Below, piece after piece: positions 1 to 6,434 of a stretch of DNA of 7,798 bases. Location: assembly GCA_034189035.1 (NCBI GenBank), contig JAXHVA010000156.1, positions 1 through 7,798 of the forward strand. Reading direction: 5' to 3'. This DNA comes from JAUXFK01 sp034189035 (GTDB lineage Bacteria > Desulfobacterota > UBA8473). Made by a program: the position numbers and the translations under genes. Position 1 is the stretch's first letter, and each line of letters begins with the position of its first letter. The notes beneath the pieces are model-generated. The model was not told the origin of the DNA, did no database searches, and was given only the letters and a program-made list of their open reading frames with translations.

Positions 1-99
1 TTCGATTACATCGAATTATTTTATAATAGACAACGTCGTCATTCGGCTTTACAGTATATGAACCCTTGTCAATACGAGGTCTTCAAAATGGCGGCTTAA
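1..99 (+). CDS. IS3-family transposase OrfB, C-terminal end (partial)
   Basis: Frame 1 is open from the first base and ends in TAA at 97-99, giving the last 32 residues of a protein that begins outside the window. The motif FDYIELFYNRQRRHSALQY, followed by an N-P-x-x-Y/F-E type ending, is the typical C-terminus of the DDE integrase (OrfB) of IS3-group elements, just after the catalytic glutamate region. In this family OrfB is made as an OrfAB fusion by programmed frameshifting and carries out strand transfer. The right terminal repeat follows 4 bases after the stop, the usual IS3 layout. Nothing visible is damaged, but the DDE residues lie outside the window, so intactness cannot be judged. 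Confidence 0.9.
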   Translation, partial: FDYIELFYNRQRRHSALQYMNPCQYEVFKMAA

Positions 100-103
100 C
101 ACC

Positions 104-121
104 GTGTCCACTTTTTCGGGG
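104..121 (+). repeat. IS3 right terminal inverted repeat
   Basis: GTGTCCACTTTTTCGGGG reads on the opposite strand as CCCCGAAAAAGTGGACAC. The left-end repeat at 7499-7516 is CCCCGTTTTAGTGGACAC. They match at 14 of 18 positions, and all four differences lie in one AAAA/TTTT block. The position 4 bases after the orfB stop supports the call. Confidence 0.8.
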
Positions 122-175
122 AAATATAATGGCCCCCTTCTCCTACCTAAGCGTCGCGGTAATAAGCCAATATGC

Positions 176-1879
176 TTAAGAAGCCTTGATCTTTTTCATT
201 TCCGAATACAGTTTAAAGAATCGGCTTTCGGCATCCGCACTGCCAATCAAAATAAGCTCACTATTTTCGCTAAAACGGTAAGAAGGACCTGGATTAGTGC
301 TCTTTATCCCCTGATCGTTGATGGCGATCACATTGCAACCAGTCTGTGTACGAATTTGGCTTTCAGCGAGAGATTTGCCAACATAAGACAGGGGCACAAT
401 AACACTAAATATATTTAACCCCTCTGCCAGCATTATCAACTCATCAGGTTTTAGCAGATTGATGATTGTGTTGGTGGCCATTGAAGCATAAGACATGACT
501 AGATCCGCACCAGCAGCATGTAGCTTGGATATATTCCTTTCAATACTTGCTCGACTGATAATTTGTATATCAGGGCGCAGCCTACGGCAATAAATAGTTA
601 GGTAAATGTTCGTTGGGTCATCATGGGTAGTGATAATGATCGAAGGGGCATCCTTGATTCCAGCCTGCATAAGCGTATTAATATCGGCGGCGCTCCCGTG
701 GATATAGCGCTCATTGCGAATAATACCTTGTTTTTTTTCTATAATCCGGTAATCAATATCTCGCTCAAGCAAGGCATCTCCTGCAGCTTGACCGACTCTG
801 CCGGCTCCCAGGATCAATACTGGAGCCTGATGTTTTATATCTCTGCCTAACTTTTTGTCATACTCATTGAATTGCTCAGCGGAACCGGCTAGTAGAAGAA
901 CGGTTGTCGTATTGATAAGAGTTTGAGCAGTGGGCATTATAAATAGGCCCCGTTCCCATATACCAACCACATTGACTCCGATTGTTTCACGCAACTCGCT
1001 TTGTTGAAGTGTTTTGCCTACAAGAGAAGTCCTCATGGCTGTGGCCTCCGCGATCAGGAGGGATTCAATATTTCCGATGACGTTTGCCTTGGTGGTGGTA
1101 CCAAGAACCCTGCGTGCCAATGCCTGTCCTAGCATTTTAGTGAATTGAAATACATATGTGCAACCAGATAGTTCAAGAATATCTACCGACTCGTCGAGAT
1201 CAGCATTGGCAACGATAGGAACCTTTTGAGAAATCTCACGTACTGTGAAGGCGATGTTGGTATTCATCATATCGTTGACATTGGCGACTACAAGGGCGGC
1301 ATCTTCAACTTTCAATTGACGGTACGTTTTTGAATCACCCAATTCTCCCACCGCCACACAGAGGTCTAAATCCTGAAGATTCAAGGCCTGGTGCACATCC
1401 TCTACTATGATAACGTATTCATGATTATACTGGCGGAATTTTTCTGCCAGGTTTATCGTAACTGGATCATAGCTTGTAAGGATGACATGGTTTTTAGTGC
1501 CCTCGGCCAATCGCCTCGGTGCACTGGACTTGGCCTGGGCTTCTACCCACGGCAGATAGAAGAACTGAATAAATATAAAAGGAAGCATAGTGAGAAGAAA
1601 CACGATCCCCGACATGAGGACAACAATTGAGAAAATCTTGCCAAGATCAGTGGTAAAAGTAATATCACCAAAACCAAGGGTGGACATAACCGTTAACGTC
1701 CAGTAAAAACCAGTAATCCAACTGAATTCTCGGTTTTCAAATACCATCAAAAAGTGAAAAAGAATGCTGTAGAATGTAACCATTACAATCAGAGAGATGA
1801 AAAATTTTATTAACAGCCAAATGTTCCGCTCTTGTTTTTTCGTTATTAAATGAATAAGTTCACTGAAAATAATCTTCAT
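176..1879 (-). CDS. Potassium channel protein with one pore and two RCK (TrkA-N/TrkA-C) domains
   Basis: A 567-residue two-TM potassium channel subunit for the inner membrane. Residues about 21-47 form TM1. Residues 50-66 are the pore helix, and 67-72 (TLGFGD) are the selectivity filter, a variant of TVGYGD. Residues about 82-107 form TM2, with a possible hinge glycine at 91. The first cytoplasmic Rossmann (RCK/TrkA-N) domain starts near 130 and has a worn loop (TSYDPV) in place of GxGxxG, but keeps the acidic VIIVED at 156-161. A TrkA-C-like region follows at about 270-340. The second TrkA-N starts at 353 with a canonical G358-x-G360-x-x-G363 and RIIEKK at 378-383, followed by a second TrkA-C at about 485-560. 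Two RCK domains per subunit would form the ligand-sensing gating ring; the ligand (nucleotide or cation) cannot be read from the sequence. The ATG at 1877-1879 has only a weak GGA upstream, but no better in-frame start exists. The frame is intact. The gene stands alone and ends about 55 bases from an IS3 end. Confidence 0.9.
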   Translation of the reverse strand: MKIIFSELIHLITKKQERNIWLLIKFFISLIVMVTFYSILFHFLMVFENREFSWITGFYWTLTVMSTLGFGDITFTTDLGKIFSIVVLMSGIVFLLTMLPFIFIQFFYLPWVEAQAKSSAPRRLAEGTKNHVILTSYDPVTINLAEKFRQYNHEYVIIVEDVHQALNLQDLDLCVAVGELGDSKTYRQLKVEDAALVVANVNDMMNTNIAFTVREISQKVPIVANADLDESVDILELSGCTYVFQFTKMLGQALARRVLGTTTKANVIGNIESLLIAEATAMRTSLVGKTLQQSELRETIGVNVVGIWERGLFIMPTAQTLINTTTVLLLAGSAEQFNEYDKKLGRDIKHQAPVLILGAGRVGQAAGDALLERDIDYRIIEKKQGIIRNERYIHGSAADINTLMQAGIKDAPSIIITTHDDPTNIYLTIYCRRLRPDIQIISRASIERNISKLHAAGADLVMSYASMATNTIINLLKPDELIMLAEGLNIFSVIVPLSYVGKSLAESQIRTQTGCNVIAINDQGIKSTNPGPSYRFSENSELILIGSADAESRFFKLYSEMKKIKAS

Positions 1880-2598
1880 TGCATTGTTCCGTTTGGTAAT
1901 ATGTTGGATTCGCTGATAGTTTTAAAGTGCATTGATCAATTGGCTTAATTTTTAGTCGAATGCAGCGTTGAGCAACTGTCATTCGGCCAGGTGCGAGCTT
2001 ACTCGTGGATGAACTGATGGCTGTTGATCGATTGGCTTGTTAGCGCAATGCATACACAGCGCCGATGAGCCATTGGACGAATTCAACGCCGCGTTACCGT
2101 GACGCATAGATATTGTGGTAAAATAATAGTATACAATGCCTACATCAAATATTTTATGATATTGAAACACTAAGTGCAACAGGAAAAGATAATGAAATAC
2201 AATACAAATAAGTTGTGCTTTATTGTGTTCATATAATATTGTATTCGATAGGGAGTAGAAATCGAGGTATTCCTCAGCGCTCTGACTGCTCATGATCATG
2301 TGATAGACTGGGAAGTGATACAGGCCAGAGATGCATTTGATTTTACTACAAGAAGTTTGGGGGGGGGCATTGCCTTTGATTCTGGAAAGACAGGGCCGAA
2401 ACAGAGCCCGAGTTGTTAAGCACTATAGAAAAGAGATTTTTTTGACCGAATTCGAGATAGTCGATTGCGTCCGGGTCTGAGGCACGGATATTAACCCCTT
2501 GTGTCCTTGACAAGCCGTTGGTGGTGTCCATGCCGCAAAAGCGAAGCTCTGCCTCTACAGTAAAGAGGGATGCGCTTGACAGAGAACCCCCCACAGCC
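1880..2598. other. Intergenic region without a convincing gene; contains 92-base tandem repeats
   Basis: About 720 bases between the channel gene, which starts leftward, and the integrase relic, which reads rightward. It must hold the channel promoter, but I see no strong -35/-10 pair. A diverged direct duplication occupies roughly 1930-2110. A plus-strand frame open at 2252-2419 has a protein-like composition (it includes the stretch HDHVIDWEVIQARDAFDF) but has no ATG and matches nothing I recognise. A run of nine G lies at 2359-2367. The integrase 5' end is too worn to place, so the last 50-100 bases may be part of that relic. Confidence 0.5.
1932..2046 (+). repeat. Diverged direct repeat pair, 92-base period
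   Basis: TTGATCAATTGGCTT at 1932-1946 recurs as TTGATCGATTGGCTT at 2024-2038 (14 of 15 identical). Similarity continues weakly through TTAGTCGAATGCA and GTTAGCGCAATGCA, and into GCGTTGAGC versus GCCGATGAGC. On the minus strand the better copy reads GCGCTAACAAGCC followed by ATCGATCAAC, which resembles one half of an integron attC site. The repeats lie on the 5' side of the integron integrase relic, where attI and cassettes would be expected. No complementary second half was found, so the attC reading is only a possibility; the direct repeat itself is visible. Confidence 0.5.
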
Positions 2599-3189
2599 CT
2601 GCGCATGGAGCACTATGCCCTTAAGACTGAGAAAGCCTATGTTCAAGGGATCAGAGGTTTGTCGGTTATCACTACAACAAACAGCCCTCTCATATGGGCG
2701 GGCCGGAAATCGATTAATTCCTCTCTCACCTGGCAATCAACGAGCGTGTTGCAGTGAGCACTCAGAACTAAGCACTCAATGCCATTGTGTTTCTGTATCG
2801 TAAGATTCTCAATAAAGAGCCGGGGGATTTCAGTGATTTTCTACGGGCGCGCCTTCCAAAGCGTCTTCCCATTGTGCTGAGCCGTCAGGAGGTGAAAGCC
2901 CTGTTGGTTCGAATGGACGATATGGAGGACACCTGATCGCTCATTTGATATACGGCACGGGCATGCGGCTATCTGAAGCTACTCGGCTGAGAGTCCAGGA
3001 TCTTTCATTTGATCGCAATGAGATAACAGTGTACTCTGGGAAGGGTGATAAAGATCGCGTGTTCTATTTCCTGTATCCCTCAAAAGCAATATATATCAGC
3101 ATCTGGGCGGCCAGCACCACCAGTACGAAGAGGACCGAAAAAAGGGCATGCACGAAGTGAAAATTCCAGAGGTTTTAGCTCGTAAATAC
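2599..3189 (+). pseudogene. intI: Integron integrase (IntI-type tyrosine recombinase), decayed and truncated
   Basis: Homology runs across all three plus frames. Segment 1 (from 2599) carries LRMEHYALKTEKAYVQ, the IntI N-terminal core-binding helix. After a one-base loss near 2655, segment 2 carries HMGGPEID, FLSHLAINERVAVSTQN and ALNAIVFLYRK, then LPIVLSRQEVKALL. TAA codons at 2715-2717 and 2769-2771 sit where family members have Gln, consistent with CAA changed to TAA. A small deletion near 2930 shifts to segment 3 (from 2933): LIAHLIYGTGMRLSEATRL, with the first catalytic Arg (GMRLSE), then SGKGDKDRV, with the beta-hairpin Lys. A further indel near 3065 leads to segment 4, which ends in HEVKIPEVLARKY. 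That last stretch corresponds to the extra helix insertion found only in integron integrases. Homology stops at about 3189, so the HxxR box and catalytic Tyr are gone. Intact IntI is about 320-340 residues; roughly the first two-thirds remain. It cannot make an active enzyme. The original start is not identifiable. Confidence 0.85.
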
Positions 3190-3583
3190 AGGTTTTTTGC
3201 CAATCTTATTCAACAGATAAAGCAAATTATGTGTTTTGGTGACACCTTATCTAGAACATCGAAATAGAACCCTTTCAGAGTTTTTTCAATGGACAAAAGA
3301 TACATGCAGCATAGAAATAACGACCATTGCAATGCATAAAATCAGCGGTTTCTATATCACAATCAGCTTATTTCAGCCATTCTTATTGTTTAACACCCAT
3401 GTGAATATCCTTTTTGTTTTCCCAAAACTTACAATTTAAAGAGAATTCATAATGAGGTGGTTGTTGTTTCAAATCATAAATAATCTCTACAAAGTTCCAC
3501 TATTTAAATTTTGTAAAGAAATCATTTGATGAGGAGCAGGATGATGTATAAGACCCAGTTAGACTGAGCCACTTTGATATTAG

Positions 3584-3617
3584 CCTATCAATATCTATGG
3601 GGATTGTAAAGGATTTT
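3584..3617 (+). repeat. Direct repeat copy 1 (partner at 3927-3962)
   Basis: CCTATC, AATATCTAT and ATTGTAAAGG in this copy align with CCTATC, ACAATATCTAT and ATTGTAAAGA in the copy at 3927-3962, with a 2-base gap and scattered substitutions. This copy has lost the palindrome symmetry of its partner (TATGGGGATTG in place of TATAGATATTG). Confidence 0.55.
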
Positions 3618-3799
3618 TCGGTGAATTGGGTTGTATGGGTTGATTTAGCCAGCTGAATGTATAGTTGATTTGGTAAGCTTGTTTTTGTCATATATGCTTT
3701 ATTTTAAAAAGAGGTATGTAACATATAGGCGATAACTGTAAATAGCATATAGTAGCATACAGGATGTCCCTCATTCTTCATAACAGAGCGCAAACATAT

Positions 3800-3902
3800 A
3801 GGGTTTTATCCATTGTCCCGCCAGAAAATTTATAGTTTTAAGAGTAGTCAAGAGTAGAGTAGGGGGGCGTTTGGACTGGAGCGGGATGACGAATAAAACC
3901 CT
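3800..3902. repeat. Imperfect 22-base inverted repeat around a 59-base centre
   Basis: The left arm 3800-3821 begins AGGGTTTTAT and ends TCCCGC. The right arm 3881-3902 begins GCGGGA and ends ATAAAACCCT. The arms are complementary at 18 of 22 positions and collinear without gaps; all four differences are transitions. The centre (3822-3880) includes AGAGTAG repeats and six consecutive G. This resembles the end pair of a very small non-autonomous element or a long RNA stem. No transposase with matching ends is visible. Confidence 0.55.
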
Positions 3903-3926
3903 TTAGTCGCTTTGCGATTGTTTTAC

Positions 3927-3962
3927 CCTATCACAATATCTATAGATATTGTAAAGATTCCT
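3927..3962 (+). repeat. Direct repeat copy 2, containing a perfect 20-base palindrome (3933-3952)
   Basis: ACAATATCTATAGATATTGT at 3933-3952 is identical to its own reverse complement. Flanking CCTATC and AAAGATTCC are shared with the diverged copy at 3584-3617. A symmetric AT-rich site of this length would suit a dimeric regulator or an element end, but no neighbouring intact gene points to a function. Confidence 0.6.
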
Positions 3963-4053
3963 TTTTTGATCAAAGGGTTGAATTAGCAGTCTGAAGATGC
4001 TGGTGAGAGCCGAACATGAGGTATGAGTAAAATATTATTTGTCTGCCCCTTTT

Positions 4054-4299
4054 AATTAATTGGAAATCCGTTTCGTTTTAATAATGGTCGACAGGTTCTC
4101 AAGATGGCTGGATTCGATCTCAGTGCTGATCGAAGTAGAAAAAAATTAGATGTTGCTCCGGTTATTTTCAAGAAAGGGAAAGAGAGAAAGGTATTAAGAC
4201 CAAAATAGGGGTTAAACTGGCTGTCAAGCTTTTATCATTGCCTGGATACTCATGAAGAAAAAGGAACCATCTAATCCTGATTATTTAAAGATAGACTAA
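4054..4299 (+). pseudogene. IS110-family transposase, C-terminal remnant
   Basis: Three adjoining frame segments match the Transposase_20 (IS116/IS110/IS902) C-terminal region. The first reads LIGNPFRFNNGRQVLKMAGF, then DLSADRSRKK and VIFKKGK (about 4054-4185), the family's pattern of GNP-x-RF, AG and KKGK. The frame then changes and reads REKGIKTKIGVKLAVKLL. After a second one-base shift near 4230 it reads AFIIAWILMKKKEPSNPDYL and stops at 4297-4299, the normal ending of one IS110 subgroup. The segment between KKGK and GIKTK, normally some dozens of residues, is missing, so there was an internal deletion as well as frameshifts. The N-terminal RuvC-like DEDD catalytic domain is absent. No guide RNA or element ends are recognisable. 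The copy is inactive. Confidence 0.75.
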
Positions 4300-4423
4300 G
4301 AACTCTATACGAATACTTTCGGCGAGAACCCGATCATGGTTGTGAAGGCAGTTTTTTTGACCTCAGGGGGGGGGATAATACCTGGCCTCTCACTGAATCT
4401 TGCAACCTGATATAAAGGATGAT

Positions 4424-4595
4424 TGATTACCCTGCTTGAGCAAGAGGCATTAGATACTGATATCGATTATGTACGGATTCGTTTAGAGGTGAAAAATTCG
4501 CCGAAACAATTGAAAAAGTCTTCCAAATGCTTAATTATACCTATGTTTTAAAACCCAAGAATTTATATATAGCTGAATTTAATAGTATTTATTAA
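4424..4595 (+). pseudogene. Orphan coding fragment of unknown family
   Basis: Two overlapping frames look like coding sequence joined by a frame change near 4482. The first reads LLEQEALDTDIDYVRIR. The second reads RGEKFAETIEKVFQMLNY, then VLKPKNLYIAEFNSIY, and ends in TAA at 4593-4595. The charge pattern and helical spacing are protein-like, but there is no start codon or ribosome site and I do not recognise the family. It lies between the IS110 relic and the convergent membrane-protein gene. It may be the tail of an older resident gene cut by IS110 insertion; that is inference. Confidence 0.3.
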
Positions 4596-4715
4596 AGTTC
4601 ATTTTTCTTTTGACAAGGAAAATATAGGATGTCCCCCTTGCCCCTCAGGGAAACATCGGGATTTGCTTGTTTGTGAACTTACAAAACTGGGGTACAACTC
4701 CAAACGCTCCAGCAG

Positions 4716-5948
4716 TTAACCCTGTGAGAAATTCGGATTAACACAATGCTTATCCCTTGGATTGTCCGAGTATTTTTTAAAAAATAGGTATTTGCCTAAA
4801 AAAACGATTCCCAATAGAAGCAACGCAAACAGGAGTCTGCCGATCCATGTTCCGAAACGCATCGAGGATAAATGAAACAGAAGCATGTTACTGTCTGCAA
4901 CAGATGCCCATTGAACAAAGATACGCCATCCTCGCTCGAACAAAATCCACACTATAATGAAGAACAACCCATAAGTCAATGTTGTCAAAAGGATTCCGAA
5001 CCGACTTTTCACAGTCAGTGTCCAAAGAGAGGCAGATGCATTGTCGGACAAATCTTCCTTTGATAATTCAATATAGTTTTTTACAAAGCTATAGTGTCTT
5101 GTAATGGAGTAGCTCAGCCAGACAGCATAAAGGACCATGATAAGAAGCAGGAAGGGATAGAGTTGCACCATATGCTTGACCCGGATGACTCCCTGAAGCC
5201 AATTCGGCAAAATTTCCTCGAGCGCCTCTTCCAATCCTTCCTGGATATCTGTGACATTCTTATTCAATTGCTCAATCTGTTCCTGCCGACTGCTAATTTT
5301 CTGCGTAACGCTATTAATTTTCGAATTGAGGGTTGCCGATAATCGATCCGTGCGTTGGTTCACGTCCTGGGTCAACCGATACATTTCAATATTTTTTTCG
5401 GAAATGGTTCCAAACCAGTTTCTTCCCAGATGGTTGCTTTCCCAGCTATTTATAAATGACGAAAATTCGTCTATTTTTCTCCTGATTTCAGGGAAGAATT
5501 CTAAGGCAGCTGAATCCTCGACGAATATTCTTTCGAGAGGTTGAATGATTGAAGTTCTCAGGTCGTACACAATACGCTCAATAGACTTATCAGCAACTCC
5601 CTGCGGATCCGTATTTCGGTTACTACGATTGAGTGTGCGAAATTTTCGGATTAGATTTTCTTTTTCCCGTTCCCACGGTTGATCTTGAATGAATTTTCTT
5701 ACTTCGCTAAATGAATCTTTAAGTTTTGATGAGGACTCATTATTCTTTTCCAGGACTTTTATTTCATTGTTGATATTATTGACCTTATCTTGTATCTGGA
5801 GCGTTTTCTCATTTAATGGAATAAGAACCCGAATTAGAATTAAAAATCCAAAAATAAGCGTTGCCAGAATAACTCGCTTAATATGCTTGTTTTGATCTTT
5901 CCAGATTTCCAGATGCCGTTGATATAGAAATTCGGATCTATTCAGCAT
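4716..5948 (-). CDS. Membrane protein with large coiled-coil domain and four TM segments, function unknown
   Basis: A 410-residue protein I do not recognise. Residues 1-25 are basic; TM1 is about 26-45. Residues about 46-257 form a long charged, helical region, with coiled-coil-like stretches at 47-87 and 186-246 and a conserved-looking aromatic/hydrophobic middle (NSWESNHLGRNWFG, 167-180). TM2 is about 259-281, TM3 about 316-337 and TM4 about 368-390, with a short basic tail. The positive-inside rule puts both termini and the 282-315 loop in the cytoplasm, and the coiled-coil domain and the 338-367 loop outside. ATG at 5946-5948 is chosen because AAGGAG lies 9 bases upstream; the frame can be extended to a TTG at 6050, but that part has no ribosome site and overlaps transposase debris. 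The frame is intact, unlike most neighbours. No partner gene adjoins it. A structural, sensory or mechanosensitive role is possible but unsupported. Confidence 0.75.
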   Translation of the reverse strand: MLNRSEFLYQRHLEIWKDQNKHIKRVILATLIFGFLILIRVLIPLNEKTLQIQDKVNNINNEIKVLEKNNESSSKLKDSFSEVRKFIQDQPWEREKENLIRKFRTLNRSNRNTDPQGVADKSIERIVYDLRTSIIQPLERIFVEDSAALEFFPEIRRKIDEFSSFINSWESNHLGRNWFGTISEKNIEMYRLTQDVNQRTDRLSATLNSKINSVTQKISSRQEQIEQLNKNVTDIQEGLEEALEEILPNWLQGVIRVKHMVQLYPFLLLIMVLYAVWLSYSITRHYSFVKNYIELSKEDLSDNASASLWTLTVKSRFGILLTTLTYGLFFIIVWILFERGWRIFVQWASVADSNMLLFHLSSMRFGTWIGRLLFALLLLGIVFLGKYLFFKKYSDNPRDKHCVNPNFSQG

Positions 5949-5957
5949 AGGTAGTAA

Positions 5958-5963
5958 CTCCTT
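5958..5963 (-). promoter_or_regulatory. Ribosome binding site fixing the start of the 410-residue membrane protein
   Basis: On the minus strand, AAGGAG is followed by 9 bases (TTACTACCT) and then ATG. It is a near-consensus Shine-Dalgarno and decides for this ATG over the upstream TTG. Confidence 0.75.
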
Positions 5964-6039
5964 GATAGGCCAATTACTCCTGCGGTTGCGGGAGGAACGG
6001 AGGAAGGCAAATGAACGAGGAACAGGAGGAACTATGGCA

Positions 6040-6434
6040 ACCTTTGACAAGGGACAAATTGGATATAATTCCCTCTACCTTCTCATTTAACGCCTTATCT
6101 TGCCTTAATTCTTCAGAGAATCTCTAATCCACTTTGGCTACAGTTGAATAACTAATATTTTCAAGCTGCTGTCCTATTTGCTTGTTTGTAAGGCCTGTAT
6201 ACTTTTTAGCAGATAGATGACTATGTTTCTCTGTTCTTTCTTCTTTTTGCCCAAGAGATCATGCTGCGGTATGTTTAGGCTCATACAGATACTATCAATG
6301 AATTCTTCAAACCTATACGCAGCAATCAATGCCCTTCTGTGTGCAATGTCCTCCTCCTTGCACAAGTCTTCTTCCTTTAATCTGGACAATGTCTCTTTTA
6401 TGAATCTTGTCCTTCCTAATATTATGCCGCCGTA
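6040..6434 (-). pseudogene. REP-associated/IS200-like transposase, C-terminal remnant, frameshifted
   Basis: From about 6434 leftward the translation reads RFYGGIILGRTRFIKETLSR, resembling the YFxDGxxLGSxxFV segment after the HUH/Tyr domain of REP-associated tyrosine transposases. It continues with a C-terminal helical region (HRRALIAAYRFEEF, then LLGKKKKEQRNIVIYLLKSI). A one-base loss near 6189 sends this frame into a stop at 6174-6176. Restoring it (LTNKQIGQQ) gives NISYSTVAKVD, a helix-turn-helix typical of this group, then an in-frame TAG at 6124-6126 (probably Lys AAG to TAG), then RFSEELRQDKALNEKVEG and LVKG near 6040. The catalytic N-terminus is absent; its place is taken by IS30 sequence. 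The relic is inactive. Family assignment rests on motif recall and is moderately sure. Confidence 0.55.

Larger units (their letters stand above)
1..121 (+). mobile_element. IS3-family insertion sequence, right-hand end (partial)
   Basis: This is the end of orfB plus a terminal repeat at 104-121. The repeat is the approximate inverse of the one at 7499-7516, in front of an IS3-type orfA. Both partial elements point rightward, so they may be two copies of the same element. That cannot be proved here because the two visible parts do not overlap. The exact outer edge may lie a few bases past 121; no target-site duplication was identifiable. Confidence 0.8.
3190..4053. other. Non-coding stretch rich in repeats and palindromes
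   Basis: No reading frame here has a ribosome site, a recognisable motif or plausible length. The block contains a 34-36-base direct repeat (3584-3617 and 3927-3962), an imperfect 22-base inverted repeat (3800-3821 and 3881-3902), a perfect 20-base palindrome (3933-3952), a small TCGC-TTT-GCGA hairpin at about 3907-3917, a TTTGATCAAA palindrome near 3965, and three CATATAG copies (3722, 3746, 3795). Most of the structure lies in 3720-3975. It could be a worn miniature transposable element, a regulatory site for a lost gene, or a structured RNA; the sequence alone does not decide. Confidence 0.5.

Noticed and set aside
1930..2110. A complete integron attC site
   Set aside because: GTTRRRY and RYYYAAC boxes occur, but always in the wrong order on either strand, so no paired site could be drawn by eye. 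Kept only as a low-certainty finding.
1979..2299. 106-codon minus-strand frame upstream of the channel gene
   Set aside because: No ribosome site, low-complexity hydrophobic middle, and it runs through the tandem repeats; no motif recognised.
3236..3439. 67-codon plus-strand frame after the integrase relic
   Set aside because: AT-rich chance frame with no ribosome site and no motif; it begins after integrase homology has ended.
3500..3691. 63-codon minus-strand frame
   Set aside because: No Shine-Dalgarno before the ATG, unusual Ser/Thr-rich composition, and it contains the decayed direct-repeat copy; no family recognised.
6044..6069. TTGACA and TATAAT boxes on the plus strand
   Set aside because: The spacing is 14 bases, well short of the usual 16-18, and nothing reads rightward from there. 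The boxes lie in the tail of a transposase relic.
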